A stretch of DNA of 64,000 bases from Catellatospora sp. KI3 (GTDB lineage: Bacteria > Actinomycetota > Actinomycetes > Mycobacteriales > Micromonosporaceae). A model generated the notes under the pieces. It ran no database searches. It saw nothing but the letters and a program-made list of their open reading frames with translations, and had not been told where the DNA came from. The stretch is taken from contig NZ_JASAMB010000014.1 of assembly GCF_029948125.1 (NCBI RefSeq), forward strand, positions 124,001 to 188,000, given 5' to 3'. Positions 1 to 10,600 of this stretch are shown piece after piece (position 1 is the first letter of the stretch; every line of letters begins with the position of its first letter). Made by a program: the position numbers and the translations under genes.

Positions 1-207
1 CCGCAGCGACCGCCCGCGCTCCTCGCGCGACAGCGACAGCACCCGCGCGATCCGCAGCAGCGGCTCCCAGCGCCGAGGACGCCGCACCGTGCCGTCACGC
101 CAGTTGTCGATGGCGGTCCGCAGTACCCCGGTCAGCTTGCTCAGCGTCTGCGTGCCCACCCCGGACCGGCGCATGAGCGCACCCAGGTGCTCCGCCAGCT
201 CCGTCAC
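1..207 (-). CDS. HTH transcriptional regulator, N-terminal part (cut by window edge)
   Basis: The minus strand reads 69 codons from a GTG at 205-207 to the window edge without a stop. The translation begins VTELAEHLGALMRRSGVG and continues as a compact all-helical segment with the pattern TLSKLTGVLRTAIDNW, which looks like an XRE-type helix-turn-helix, followed by a basic stretch (RRPRRWEPLLRIARVL). Such N-terminal domains often front larger actinomycete regulators with an NB-ARC or TPR part, but nothing beyond the HTH is visible here. The start is supported only by the open frame (an in-frame TAA lies just upstream) and a G-rich tract. It is divergent from the VOC gene. Confidence 0.6.
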   Translation of the reverse strand, partial: MTELAEHLGALMRRSGVGTQTLSKLTGVLRTAIDNWRDGTVRRPRRWEPLLRIARVLSLSREERGRSLR

Positions 208-348
208 CCCCCCACGGCCGCCACTGTCTTATGTGGACCGATCGACGCGGCGAGTCGCGCATCGGCCGCCACGACCGGCACCGGAGCTTTTCGCATGGTC
301 ACGGGCATGGCGGGGAAACAACGATCTTCAACGGCTAGCATCGTCGGC

Positions 349-1071
349 ATGGCGACGCGGCTTGTGCAGATCAACATGAAGGCGCTGGACGACGCCGCGC
401 TGGGCGGCTTCTGGGCGCAGGCCCTCGGCTGGGTGGTCTCCAGCGAGGAACCCGGCGTGACCAACCTCGAACCCGCGGGTTTCGCCTACCCCGACCCCGC
501 CGCCGTCTGCATCGACCTCGTCTCCTCGCCGGAGCCCAAGACGGTGAAGAACCGCGTGCACGTCGACCTGGCCGCGAACTCGGCGGCCCACCAGGCGGAA
601 TTGGTCGCACGCCTGCTGGACCTCGGCGCGACACCCGCCGACGTGGGCCAGGGCGACGTCCCGTGGACGGTCCTGGCCGACCCGGAGGGCAACGAGTTCT
701 GCGTACTGGACTCGCTCTACGAGGAGACGGGGCCGATCGCCTCCGTGGTCGTCGACTGCGCGGACCCGCAGGCCATGGCCTGCTTCTGGGGCCAGGCCAC
801 GGACTGGGCCGTGCACTGGGCGACCGAGCACAGCGCGGTGCTGCGCTCGGCCCAGGGCGTCGGGCCGTACCTGCGGTTCCTGCGCACGCCGGACGTGAAG
901 ACCGGGTGGAACCGCGTGCACCTCGACGTCCGCCCGTACCCGGGTGACGACCGCGAGGCCGAGGCGGCCAGGCTGCGGGCGCTCGGCGCGACCGCCGTCG
1001 ACGTCGACGTCCCGTGGACGGTCCTGGCCGACCCGGAGGGCAACGAGTTCTGCCTCCTGGCCCCGGCCTGA
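349..1071 (+). CDS. Two-domain VOC (glyoxalase/bleomycin-resistance fold) family protein
   Basis: This 240-aa protein consists of two VOC repeats of about 115 residues. Each ends in the same segment, VPWTVLADPEGNEFC, which is the conserved C-terminal beta-strand of actinobacterial VOC proteins and carries the metal-site-type glutamate. The chosen ATG (MATRLVQINMKALDD) matches the usual N-terminus of the family; in-frame upstream codons have no domain character. The family includes ring-cleavage enzymes, glyoxalases and drug-sequestering proteins, and the substrate cannot be told from the sequence. It stands alone, divergent from the partial regulator and 68 bp ahead of the M81 metallopeptidase gene. 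The two halves share a perfect 49-bp DNA repeat. Confidence 0.8.
   Translation: MATRLVQINMKALDDAALGGFWAQALGWVVSSEEPGVTNLEPAGFAYPDPAAVCIDLVSSPEPKTVKNRVHVDLAANSAAHQAELVARLLDLGATPADVGQGDVPWTVLADPEGNEFCVLDSLYEETGPIASVVVDCADPQAMACFWGQATDWAVHWATEHSAVLRSAQGVGPYLRFLRTPDVKTGWNRVHLDVRPYPGDDREAEAARLRALGATAVDVDVPWTVLADPEGNEFCLLAPA
654..1053 (+). repeat. Perfect 49-bp direct repeat inside the VOC gene (654-702 and 1005-1053)
   Basis: Bases 654-702 and 1005-1053 are identical over 49 bp, both starting CGACGTCCCGTGGACGGTCC, and encode the same segment at the end of each VOC domain. The rest of the two domains has diverged, so the identity suggests gene conversion or strong constraint on this strand. Confidence 0.9.
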
Positions 1072-1139
1072 CTGCCCCCTCGCCATCCGTCCACGGCGGT
1101 CCCCAGCCCGCTGCCACCCGACCCAGGAGCCGACCGGTC

Positions 1140-2609
1140 ATGTCCCGCCCGCTGCGCGTCGCCATCGGCGGCGTCCACATCGAGTCCAGCACGTTCTCGC
1201 CGCATCTGAGCACCGCCGCCGACTTCGAGGTCACCCGGGGCGACGCGCTGCTGGCCCGGTACGACTGGCTCGCGCCCGCCCGCCCCTGGGCCGCCGACGT
1301 CGAGTGGATCCCGCTCGTGCACGCCCGCGCCCTGCCCGGCGGGGCGGTGGAGCCGGCGGCTTACGAGGCCTGGGCCGCCGAGCTCACGGCCCGGCTGGCC
1401 GCGGCCGGTCCGGTGGACGGGATGCTGCTGGACTGCCACGGGGCGATGAGCGTCGTCGGGCGCGACGACGCGGAGGGCGACCTGGTCACCGCCGTCCGGT
1501 CGGTGCTCGGGCCGCAGCCGTACGTGTCCGCGGCGATGGACCTGCACGGCAACGTCTCCCGGGTGCTGTTCGACGCGTGCGACCTGCTGACCTGCTACCG
1601 GACCGCCCCGCACGTCGACGTGTGGGAGACCCGCGAGCGCGCCGCGCGCAACCTGGTCGAGGCGCTGCGCCGGGGACGGCGCCCGCGCAAGGCCCTGGTC
1701 CACGTGCCGATCCTGCTGCCGGGCGAGATGACCAGCACCCGGCAGGAGCCGGCGCGGAGCCTGTACGCGGGCATCCCGGCGGTCGAGGCGCGCGACGGCG
1801 TCATCGACGCGGCGATCTGGATCGGCTACGCCTGGGCCGACCAGGCACGGTGCCAGGGCGCGGTCGTGGTCACCGGCACCGACGCCGCGGCGGCGGCGGA
1901 CGCGGCCCGCGAGCTCGGGGAGCGCTTCTGGGCGGCCCGCGACGAGTTCGCTTTCGTCGCCCCGACCGGTTCGATGGACGAGTGCCTCGACGCGGCGCTG
2001 GCCGCGGTCGCCGACCCGGCCCGGCGGCCGTTCTTCATCAGCGACTCGGGCGACAACCCGGGGGCGGGCGGTGCGGACGACGTCACGTTCGCCCTGGACC
2101 GGCTGCTGGCGCGGCCGGAGATCCGCGACGGTTCGCGCCGGGCCGTGTTCGCGTCGCTGGTCGATCCGCAGGCCGTGGCGCAGGTCGCCGACCAGGCCCC
2201 CGGCTCGCCGGTGCGGGTGACGGTCGGCGGCCGGATCGACGGGCGCGACCCGGGTCCGCTCCTGCTGGACGGGGTACTGGAGTCGGCCGCCGACGATCCG
2301 GACGGCGGGCGGTGCGTCAGTGTGCGGGTGGGCGGGCTCAGCGTCTTCGTCACGTCGCGGCGGATGCAGTACCGGCTGCTGGAGTCGTACACCAGGCTCG
2401 GGGTGGCGGTCGAGGCGGTGGACGTCGTGGTGGTGAAGATCGGCTATCTGGAGCCCGAACTGTTCGACGCGGCGGGCGACTGGCTGCTCGCGCTGACTCC
2501 GGGCGGCGTCGACCAGGACCTGCCGCGGCTGCCGTACCGGAAGGTGACCCGGCCGATGTTTCCCCTGGACCGTGGCTTCACCGCGGAGCTGGCCGTCGTC
2601 ACCGGATGA
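1140..2609 (+). CDS. M81 family metallopeptidase (MlrC/microcystinase-like)
   Basis: This 489-aa protein opens with VAIGGVHIESSTFSPH, the family signature with a probable metal-binding His-x-Glu. It also has LLDCHGAMSV and AAMDLHGNVS, which carry further probable zinc ligands, and a C-terminal domain with the GGR-type strand found in MlrC proteins. The length fits the family (about 480-500 aa). The founding member degrades linearised microcystin; most actinobacterial homologues have no known substrate and are thought to be peptidases or amidohydrolases. The ATG at 1140 follows CAGGAG about 11 nt upstream. It converges on anmK with a 19-bp gap. Its closeness to a peptide biosynthesis operon is suggestive, but nothing ties it to the pathway. 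Confidence 0.85.
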   Translation: MSRPLRVAIGGVHIESSTFSPHLSTAADFEVTRGDALLARYDWLAPARPWAADVEWIPLVHARALPGGAVEPAAYEAWAAELTARLAAAGPVDGMLLDCHGAMSVVGRDDAEGDLVTAVRSVLGPQPYVSAAMDLHGNVSRVLFDACDLLTCYRTAPHVDVWETRERAARNLVEALRRGRRPRKALVHVPILLPGEMTSTRQEPARSLYAGIPAVEARDGVIDAAIWIGYAWADQARCQGAVVVTGTDAAAAADAARELGERFWAARDEFAFVAPTGSMDECLDAALAAVADPARRPFFISDSGDNPGAGGADDVTFALDRLLARPEIRDGSRRAVFASLVDPQAVAQVADQAPGSPVRVTVGGRIDGRDPGPLLLDGVLESAADDPDGGRCVSVRVGGLSVFVTSRRMQYRLLESYTRLGVAVEAVDVVVVKIGYLEPELFDAAGDWLLALTPGGVDQDLPRLPYRKVTRPMFPLDRGFTAELAVVTG

Positions 2610-2628
2610 GCGCGCGGTCCGCGCCCGG

Positions 2629-3795
2629 TCAGGCCAGCCGCAGCGTCCGCGGACCGGCTGGCAGCGGCGGGGGAAGCAGCAGCGGGCCGTCGCCGGGCAC
2701 CAGCGTGCCCAGGACGCGGCCGCCGCGGGCGCCGGTCGCCGACGGCACCGTGCCGGGCAGGCCGTGCGCGGTGTACCAGCCGAGCAGGGCGAACGCGATC
2801 GCCTCCTTGGCGTCGCTCGGTGCGCCGAACGCGTCGCTGGTGGAGAGTTCGACGCCGGGCAGGCGCGCGGCGAGCATCGCGGTCAGTGTCGGGTTGGCGC
2901 AGCCGCCGCCGGAGGCGACCAGCGTGTCCACGCCGTAGCGGCGGACCTGGTCGGCGACGGTGGCGGCGGTGAGCGCCGTGACGGTCGCCAGCAGGTCGGC
3001 GTCGCCGACCGGGCCGAACACCGCCAGCGCCGCCGCCAGGTACCCGGCGTGGAACAGTTCCTTGCCGGTGCTCTTCGGGGCGCCGCGACGGTAGTAGGGC
3101 TCGGCGAGCAGATGGTCGAGCAGGCCCTGGTGGACGGTGCCCGCCGCCGCGAGGCGGCCGTCGGCGTCGTAGCCCTGCCGCCCGCCGGTGACCCGCAGCG
3201 CGGCGGCGTCGATGAGCGCGTTGGCGGGGCCGGTGTCGAAGGCGAGCGGTCCGCTGCCACCGGGCGGGCGGAGCACGGTCAGGTTCGCGATGCCGCCGAG
3301 GTTGAGCGCGGCCGGTCGGCCGGGCAGGCCGGCCAGCAGCAGCGTGTCCATCAGCGACACCAGCGGCGCGCCCTGGCCGCCCGCGGTGATGTCGCGGACG
3401 CGCAGGTCGGCGACGACGGGGGTGCCGAGCCGTTCGGCGATCCAGGCCGGTTGGCCCAGTTGCAGCGTGCCCAGCACCCGGCCGTCGTCGACCCAGTGGT
3501 AGACGGTCTGCCCGTGCGAGCAGACCAGGTCCACCGGCCCGGCCCGGTCGGCGGCCTGGGCGGCGGCTTCGGCGAACGCCTGGCCGATGCCGGTGTCCAG
3601 GGCGCAGACCTCGGCGAAGGTCAGCGACGCCGGGGGCAGGGTGGCCGCGAGCCGTTCACGCAGCCGCGGCGGGTAGGGCGTGCTGTCGCCGTACACGAGT
3701 CGGCCGCGCAGTTCGGTGCCGTGCGTGCTGAAGTCGACCACGGCCACGTCGATGCCGTCGTGGGAGGTGCCCGACATCATGCCCATGACCCTCAC
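2629..3795 (-). CDS. anmK: Anhydro-N-acetylmuramic acid kinase
   Basis: This 388-aa protein begins [18 protein letters not shown], the diagnostic AnmK start (MSGTSxDGID), and continues with [21 protein letters not shown] and FDTGPAN, which are the ASKHA-fold nucleotide and sugar loops. The enzyme opens and phosphorylates 1,6-anhydro-MurNAc during cell-wall recycling, giving MurNAc-6-phosphate. I chose the GTG at 3793-3795 because it gives the canonical N-terminus. It lies 16 bp after the thioesterase gene in the same direction, so it may be read through from the NRPS-PKS operon. It is probably a housekeeping gene at the cluster edge, though a recycling enzyme beside a possible cell-wall-active product is worth noting. 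Confidence 0.9.
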   Translation of the reverse strand: MRVMGMMSGTSHDGIDVAVVDFSTHGTELRGRLVYGDSTPYPPRLRERLAATLPPASLTFAEVCALDTGIGQAFAEAAAQAADRAGPVDLVCSHGQTVYHWVDDGRVLGTLQLGQPAWIAERLGTPVVADLRVRDITAGGQGAPLVSLMDTLLLAGLPGRPAALNLGGIANLTVLRPPGGSGPLAFDTGPANALIDAAALRVTGGRQGYDADGRLAAAGTVHQGLLDHLLAEPYYRRGAPKSTGKELFHAGYLAAALAVFGPVGDADLLATVTALTAATVADQVRRYGVDTLVASGGGCANPTLTAMLAARLPGVELSTSDAFGAPSDAKEAIAFALLGWYTAHGLPGTVPSATGARGGRVLGTLVPGDGPLLLPPPLPAGPRTLRLA

Positions 3796-3811
3796 ACACG
3801 GCCCCCGGACG

Positions 3812-4597
3812 TCACGCGGCCGTCGGCGCACCGGCGTCGGCCAGCGCGGCGCGTACGCTGGCGAGCACGGTGTCCTGGTCGGAGCGCACGAAGAAGTGCC
3901 CGCCGGGCAGCACGTGCTGGGTGAACGGGCCGGACGTGTGCTCCTGCCAGGGCCGCACCCGGGCCAGGGGCACCTCCGCGTCCTGCTCGCCCGCGTACGC
4001 GACGATCGGGCAGGCCAGCGGCGCCTCGGCGCGGTGGCGGTAGGTCTCGCAGAGCTGGAAGTCGGCGCGGATGATCGGCAGCAGCAGCTCCAGCAGCTCC
4101 GGCTCGGCGAGCAGCTCGTCGGGCAGCCCGCCGTAGGCGGCCAGTCGCTCGATCAGCTCCGGGTCGGGCTTGTCGTGCAGCGGCTGCTCGCGCCGCAGGT
4201 GCGGGGCGGGGCCGCCCGAGGCGAACAGCACCCGCGGTTCGCCGTAGCCGCGGCGGCGCAGGGTGCGGGCGAGTTCGAACGCGAGCAGCGAGCCCATGCT
4301 GTGCCCGAACAGGGCGTACGGCACGTCGAGCTCGCCTGCCAGCGCGGTGGCCAGCGCGTTGACCAGCGTGTCGACGTCGGTCACGGCCGGTTCGTGCCAG
4401 CGGGTGTGCCGACCGGGCAGTTCGATCGGGCAGACCTCCACCTCCGGCCCGAACAGGGCGGGCCAGCCCGCGTACGCGGAGGAGCTGCCGCCCGCGTGCG
4501 GCAGGCAGAACAGCCGTACCGAGGGGGTGGTGCGCCGGGGCGCGCCCACGATCCAGCCGTGGGCGCGCGCCGTACGCGTCGGGGTGTTCGGGTTCAC
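3812..4597 (-). CDS. Type II thioesterase (alpha/beta hydrolase)
   Basis: This 261-aa protein has the type II thioesterase layout: [15 protein letters not shown] near the N-terminus, the nucleophile elbow [14 protein letters not shown], a late Asp (AGEQDAEVP) and the catalytic His in LPGGHFFV. Such enzymes clear wrongly loaded or stalled acyl groups from carrier domains. It starts at GTG 4597, 16 bp after the stop of the PKS-NRPS gene, with CAGGAG in the gap, so it is the last clear gene of the operon. Because the final synthetase has no terminal thioesterase or reductase domain, this protein might also release the product; that is inference. Confidence 0.9.
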   Translation of the reverse strand: MNPNTPTRTARAHGWIVGAPRRTTPSVRLFCLPHAGGSSSAYAGWPALFGPEVEVCPIELPGRHTRWHEPAVTDVDTLVNALATALAGELDVPYALFGHSMGSLLAFELARTLRRRGYGEPRVLFASGGPAPHLRREQPLHDKPDPELIERLAAYGGLPDELLAEPELLELLLPIIRADFQLCETYRHRAEAPLACPIVAYAGEQDAEVPLARVRPWQEHTSGPFTQHVLPGGHFFVRSDQDTVLASVRAALADAGAPTAA

Positions 4598-4613
4598 GTG
4601 CGGTGTTCTCCTG

Positions 4614-7600
4614 TCAGAGGGCGAGCCGGGCCTGAGCCTGCTCGTCCGTCATGTTCTCCAACTCGGCGAGCAGCTGCTCCTCGACTGCCAGCGCGGTGTC
4701 CTCCAGCGTCGGGCTGTCGAACAGCACCCGGATGGGCACGTCGATGTCGAGCGCCTTGCGCAGGTGGACCACGGCGCGCATGGCCATCAGCGAGTCGCCG
4801 CCGAGCAGGAAGAAGTTGTCGCGCACGCCGACGCGGGGCAGGCCCAGCAGCCCCGCCCAGATCTCGGCGATCGCCTCCTCGACGGGGGTGCGGGGCGCCT
4901 CGTACGCGGGGGCGTCGAGGTCCGCGGCGTCGTCGGGCACGACCAGGGCCCGGCGGTCGACCTTGCCGTTGGCGGTCAGCGGCAGCGCGTCGAGTTCCAG
5001 GTAGACACCGGGCACCATGTAGCCCGGCAGCTTGGCGGTGAGGAACTCCCGGGTGTCCTCGGGGATGGACTGCCCCGCCTGCGGCACCACGAACGCGACC
5101 AGGCGCTTGGCCCCCCGCGGCTCGCCCTGCGCCACCACCACCGCGGCCCGGATGCCGGGGTGCTGGGTGAACGCGGCCTCGATCTCGCCGAGTTCGATGC
5201 GGTAGCCCTGCACCTTGACCTGGAAGTCCTCCCGGCCCAGGAACTCGATGTCGCCGCTGGGCAGGAACCGGCCGAGGTCGCCGGTGCGGTAGAGCCGCTG
5301 CCCGGTCTCCGGATGGGTGATGAACGCGGCCGAGGTCTTGGCCCCGTCGTGGAGGTAGCCCAGGGCCAGGCCGACGCCCCCGATGTAGAGCTGGCCGGGC
5401 ACCCAGGTCGGCCGGGGGCGCAGCGCGTCGTCCAGGACGTGGAAGGTCTGGTTGCGCATGGGCCGACCGTAGGGGATGCTCGCCCACTCCGGCGGGACGT
5501 CTCCGATCGGGTACAGGATGGACCAGATCGACGCCTCGGTGGCGCCGCCCAGGCTGACGATCTCGGGGGCGCCCAGCACCTGCCGGATCCGGTCGGGCAG
5601 GCTGACCGGGATCCAGTCGCCGCTCATCATCACCAGCCGGATCGACTTGGCGGTGGCCTCGGCGACGGTCATGTGCTCGACGAACAGCTCCATCAGCGCC
5701 GGCACCGAGTTCCAGACCGTCACCTGGGCGTCGGTGACCAGGTCGAGCCACGCGGCCGGGTCGCGGTGGGCGCCGGCGTCGGGCATGACCACGGCGCCGC
5801 CGACCGCGAGCGGGCCGAAGACGTCGTACACGGACAGGTCGAAGCTGAGCGACGACAGGGCCAGGACGCGGTCCTGTCCGCCGACGCCGAACCGGTCGTT
5901 GACGTCGCGGACGGTGTTCAGCGCGCCCCGGTGGTCGATCATCACGCCCTTGGGCAGGCCGGTGGAGCCGGAGGTGAAGATGACGTACGCGAGGTCGCCG
6001 GGCGTGGTGGCGACCGGGGCCGCGTCCTCGGACGGGGGCAGCTCGTCGACGGCCAGCACCGTGCCGACACCGGCGAACCGGCCGCCGGCGGCCAGGCGGG
6101 ACTGGGTGAGCACCCCCCGGGCCCGGCTGTGCTCGAGCAGGAAGGCGACGCGCTCGTCGGGCAGCTCCGGGTCGATCGGCAGGTACGCGGCGCCCGCGGC
6201 CAGGATGCCGAGCACGGCGGCGACCTGCTCCCAGCCCTTCTCCATGACTACCGCGACCAGGTCGTTCGGGCGCAGGCCGAGCGGTGCCAGCCCGGCGGCG
6301 ACACCCCGGGCGCGGGCGGCGAGCTCGCCGTAGCCGAGGGTGCGGTCCGGGGTGATGACGGCGGGCAGGTCGGGGGTACGGGCGGCGGCGGCGAAGAACG
6401 GCTCGTGCAGCAGGCCCGCGGGCACCAGGCCGTCGGTGCGGTTGTACGCCTCCTGCGCGGCCAGCTGCGCCGCGGGCACCAGCGACGGCACCGCACCGCC
6501 CCAGCCGGAGTCGTCGTCGGCCAGCCGCCGGACGACCGCCAGCGTCGCCTGGTGCATCGCGGCGACCAGGTCGTCGGGGAACAGCCCGTCGACGGCGTCG
6601 ATGTCCAGGGTGAGCGCCCCGTCGACCTCGTACACCTGGGCGTCGATCCAGATCTGCGGGGTCTGCGAGATGCTGTAGACGACGTCGCCGATCAGGGTGT
6701 GCTCGCCGTGGCTGGCGAACAGGCTGGTGAAGACGACCGGCATGGTGGCGGCGGCGTCGCCGCGCAGCCGCTTGAGATCGCGGGTGACCCGGACGCCGCT
6801 GAACAGGCGGTGGTCGAGGTCGGTGACGAGCTGGTCCCGGATCGCGTGGGCGCGGGCCTCGAACGTGGCCGCGCTGTCGGCGTCGATCTCCAGCAGCGTC
6901 ACCGAGGTGAAGTCGCCGATGATCTCCTCGACCTGCGGGTGCAGCGGCAGCCGGTTGGCCATCGGCAGGTTGAGGGTGAACCGGCGGTTCTTCGACCAGG
7001 TGGCCAGCACCTCGCTGTACGCGGTGAGCAGCAGCACCGTCGGGGTGATGCCGCGCCGCGACGCCTGCGCCTTGACCCGCTCCCACCGCTGCCGGTCCAG
7101 CTGCCCCTCCCAGCGCCGGAACCGGGGCGCCTCGATCGTCGCCGGGTCGCGGGCCAGCGGCAGGTCGGGCGCGGTGGCCAGCTCCGGGAGCCGCTCGTGC
7201 CAGTATGCGGCGGCCCGCTTGAACCGGTCCGTGGACTCCATCGCGGTGGCCGCGACCACGTAGTCGCGGAACGACAGCTCCAGCTCGGGCAGGTCGATCT
7301 CGGGGTGGTGGTACAGCTCGGTGAGTTCGCGCAGCACGATGCTGGACGCCCACGCGTCGGTGATCAGGCCGTCGATGCTGTAGTGCAGGCGGGTGCGGTC
7401 GTCGAGCACGGTGGCCCGCAGTTCGAACAGCGGCCACCGGTCGGGCACGAACACCTGGTGCGACATGGCGGCGCGGGTCTGGTCGAGCACGGCGGCGGCC
7501 ACGTCGGCACCCTGACCGCGTACGTCCTCGGTGGCGATGACGTAGTCGGGCACCTCGGCGAGGATCTGCTGCTCGCCGTGCGGGAGCACGATCGCGCGCA

Positions 7601-10600
7601 GCATGCCGTGGCGGGCGATCAGGCGGCGCAGCGCGTGCTGCAGCCGGGGCAGGTCCAGGTCGGGGACGTCGAACTCCTCGTACCCGTGCATGCCGACGTT
7701 GCCGAGGTCGAAGACGCCGGTCCGGCCGATCCAGTAGGCCTGCTGGACGTCGGTCAGCGGGAACGGCACGGCCGACCGCGCCGGGTCGGGCGCCACGGCG
7801 GGCATCGCCTCGACCGCCGCGCCCCCGGCCTCCTCGCGCGCCTGGCGTACGGCTCGGGCCAGGCCGCGGATGGTCGGTTCGGCGACGAACGTGCGCAGCG
7901 CGATCTCGACGCCGAGGCTCTGCCGCACCTGGGTCACGAACTGGGCCGCGAGCAGGGAGTGGCCGCCCAGCTCGAAGAAGCCCGCGGTGGGGTCGATGTC
8001 CGGCTCGCCGAGCAGGTCGGTGAAGATCGCGGCCACCTCGCGCTCGGCGGCGTCGGCGTACGCGACCGCCGACGTGTCCGCCGTCCGGTCGGTGCCGGGC
8101 TCGCCGTCGTGGTCGCGCGGGGCGACGACGACGTGGCCGCCGGACACCGCGCCCACCACCCGGGCGACGTCACGTCCGAGCAGGGCGCGGTCGCCGCGGG
8201 GCCACGCGATCGTGGTCCAGGTCGCGTCCCCGGCCCGGCCGGTCAGCGCGGTATGGGCTTCGACCAGCCCGGCCAGCCCCGAGGCGGCCGCGTCGGTGTC
8301 GGCGTCGCCGACCAGGTGCACCTCGCAGGCGCGGACCCGGCTGTCGTGCACGGCGTAGGTGGCGGCGGCCAGGTTCTGCAGCACCTGCCCGGCCGGCGCG
8401 GTCGCGTCGAGCAGCAGCAGCGCGGTGGCCGCGGTCTCGTCCGCGTCGGACACGACGGCGCCGGCCTTGGCCAGCGCCCCGGCGAACACCTGCCCGAGCG
8501 TCGGGTTCCCGTGCACCGTGTAGCGGGTGCCCAGGTGCCGGGCCGGGTCGGCGGTGCCGTCGACCGGTTCCAGGCCGGCCACGAACCGGTGGCCGCCCCG
8601 CAGCGCCACGACGCTGTCGCGGGCCGCGCCGGTCAGCTCGGCCCGCACCGCGCGGATCAACGCGGTGGTCGGGCCGGTGCCGGGCACGTCGAGCAGGGTC
8701 CGGCCGGGCGCCGCGACCGCCCACGCGGCGAGGTCGCCCAGGCCTGGATCGAGGGGTTCGGCGCCGGTGACGTCGAGCGCGCCGGAGGTGACGGCGATGA
8801 CGCGGGTGCCGCCGGGCAGCGTGGCGGTCAGCTCGTCGAGGGCGGTCCGGGCAGCGGTCGGGCCACCGGACTGAACCGGACAGACCACCGCGGCGATCCG
8901 GTCGCCGCCGACGGCGGCCGGATCGGCGCCGGGAGCCAGGGTCCGCACGTCGGCGCCGTCGGCGCGCAGCCGGGCGGCGAGGTCGTCCAGCAGACCGCCG
9001 TCGGGGTGGAGGAGCCAGGTGCCGGTGCCCGGCCCGGCGGTGGCCGGCGGGGTGCGGCGGAAGGCGCGTACCGACAGTCCGTCGGGGCTGGTGCGGACGG
9101 TCGCGACCGCCGGCGGGTCGATCCAGTAGCGCTCCCGCTCGAACGGGTACGTCGGCAGCACGGTGCGGTTGGGCCGCGCCGGGTGCAGCTCGTCCCAGGC
9201 CAGCGGGGTGCCGTGGCGCCACAGGGCACCGGCGGCGGCGAGCAGTTCGGCCTCGGCGTCGCCGTCACCCGGCAGCGACGCGACGGCGGTGAGCCCGGCG
9301 GGCCGGGCCAGTCCGGTCAGGGTCCGGCCCGGGCCGGCCTCCAGCAGCAGCGCGTCGGGCGGGCAGACGGCGCGCAGGCCGTCGTCGAAGCGCACGGCGC
9401 CGCTCAGCTGCCGCCCCCAGTAGGCGGGGCTGGTCGCCTCGGCGTCGGTGATCCAGGTGCCGGTCACGTTGGACGCGAACGGGATCCGGGGCGGGCTGAG
9501 CCGCACCCGGGCGACCTCGGCCTCGAACGCGGCCGCGGCCTGGCCCATGGCCGGGCTGTGGAACGCGTGCGAGGTCCGCAGGCGCCGGTGCGCGGTCCCG
9601 CGCGCGGTCAGGGCGGCCTCGAACCGCTCGACCGCCTCGACCGGCCCGGAGACGGTGCACTGGCGGGGCCCGTTGACGGCGGCCAGGGCCAGGTCGTCGG
9701 GGAGCAGCCCGGCCAGTTCCGCCTCGGGCAGCGGCACCGCCGTCATCGCGCCCCCGGGGGCCTGCTGCATGAGCTCGCCGCGGACGGCGATCAGGCGCGC
9801 GGCGTCCTCGACCGACATCACCCCGGCCAGGCACGCGGCGACGAGTTCGCCGACGCTGTGGCCGATCATCGCGGCCGGGCGCACGCCCCAGGACCGCCAC
9901 AGCTCCGCCAGCGCGTACCCGACCGCGAACAGGGCGGGCTGGGCCAGGCGCGTCTGGTGGATCGCGTCGGCGTCGGCACCCTCGGCGGGGTGCAGCACGT
10001 CGCGCAGGTCGGCGCCGAGGACGGGCAGCAGCAGGTCGGCGACCCGGTCCAGGGCGGCGCGGTAGACGGGTTCCCGCTCGTACAGGCCGCGGCCCATGCC
10101 GGGCCGCTGGGCGCCCTGGCCGGGGAACGCGAACACGACCGCCCGCTCGTCGGTGCCGGCGGTGCGGGCCGGCTGCGCCTGCTCTAGCGCGGCGGCGGCC
10201 TGCTCGGCGGTCGCGGCCACCACGAAGCGGCGGTACGGCAGCCGCCGGCGGCCGCGCTGCAGCGTGTAGGCCACCTCGGCCAGCGACTCCTCCGGACGCG
10301 CCCGCAGGTGCGCGGCCAGGTTCGCGGCGGCGGCGTCGAGAGCGGTCGCGGTCGCGGCCGACAGCGGCAGCACATGGGTACGCCGCCCGGCCCCCGCTCC
10401 CGCTCGCGGTGGCGCCTGCTCCAGCACCACGTGCGCGTTCGTGCCGCCGATGCCGAAGGAGCTGACTCCCGCGCGCAGCACGTCGCCGTGCCACGGGGTG
10501 CGCACGGCGGGCACGTGGAAGGGGCTGTCGTCGAGGCCGAGCTGCGGATTCGGGGTGCTGAAGTGCAGCGTGGGCGGCAGTTCCCGGGCGCGCAGCGCCA

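Noticed and set aside
4263..10187. A 1974-codon open frame on the plus strand antisense to the PKS-NRPS gene
   Set aside because: It is a shadow of the high-GC coding strand: low-complexity Gly/Arg/Val/Gln composition, no domains, and the minus strand encodes well-defined KS, AT, Cy and A domains.
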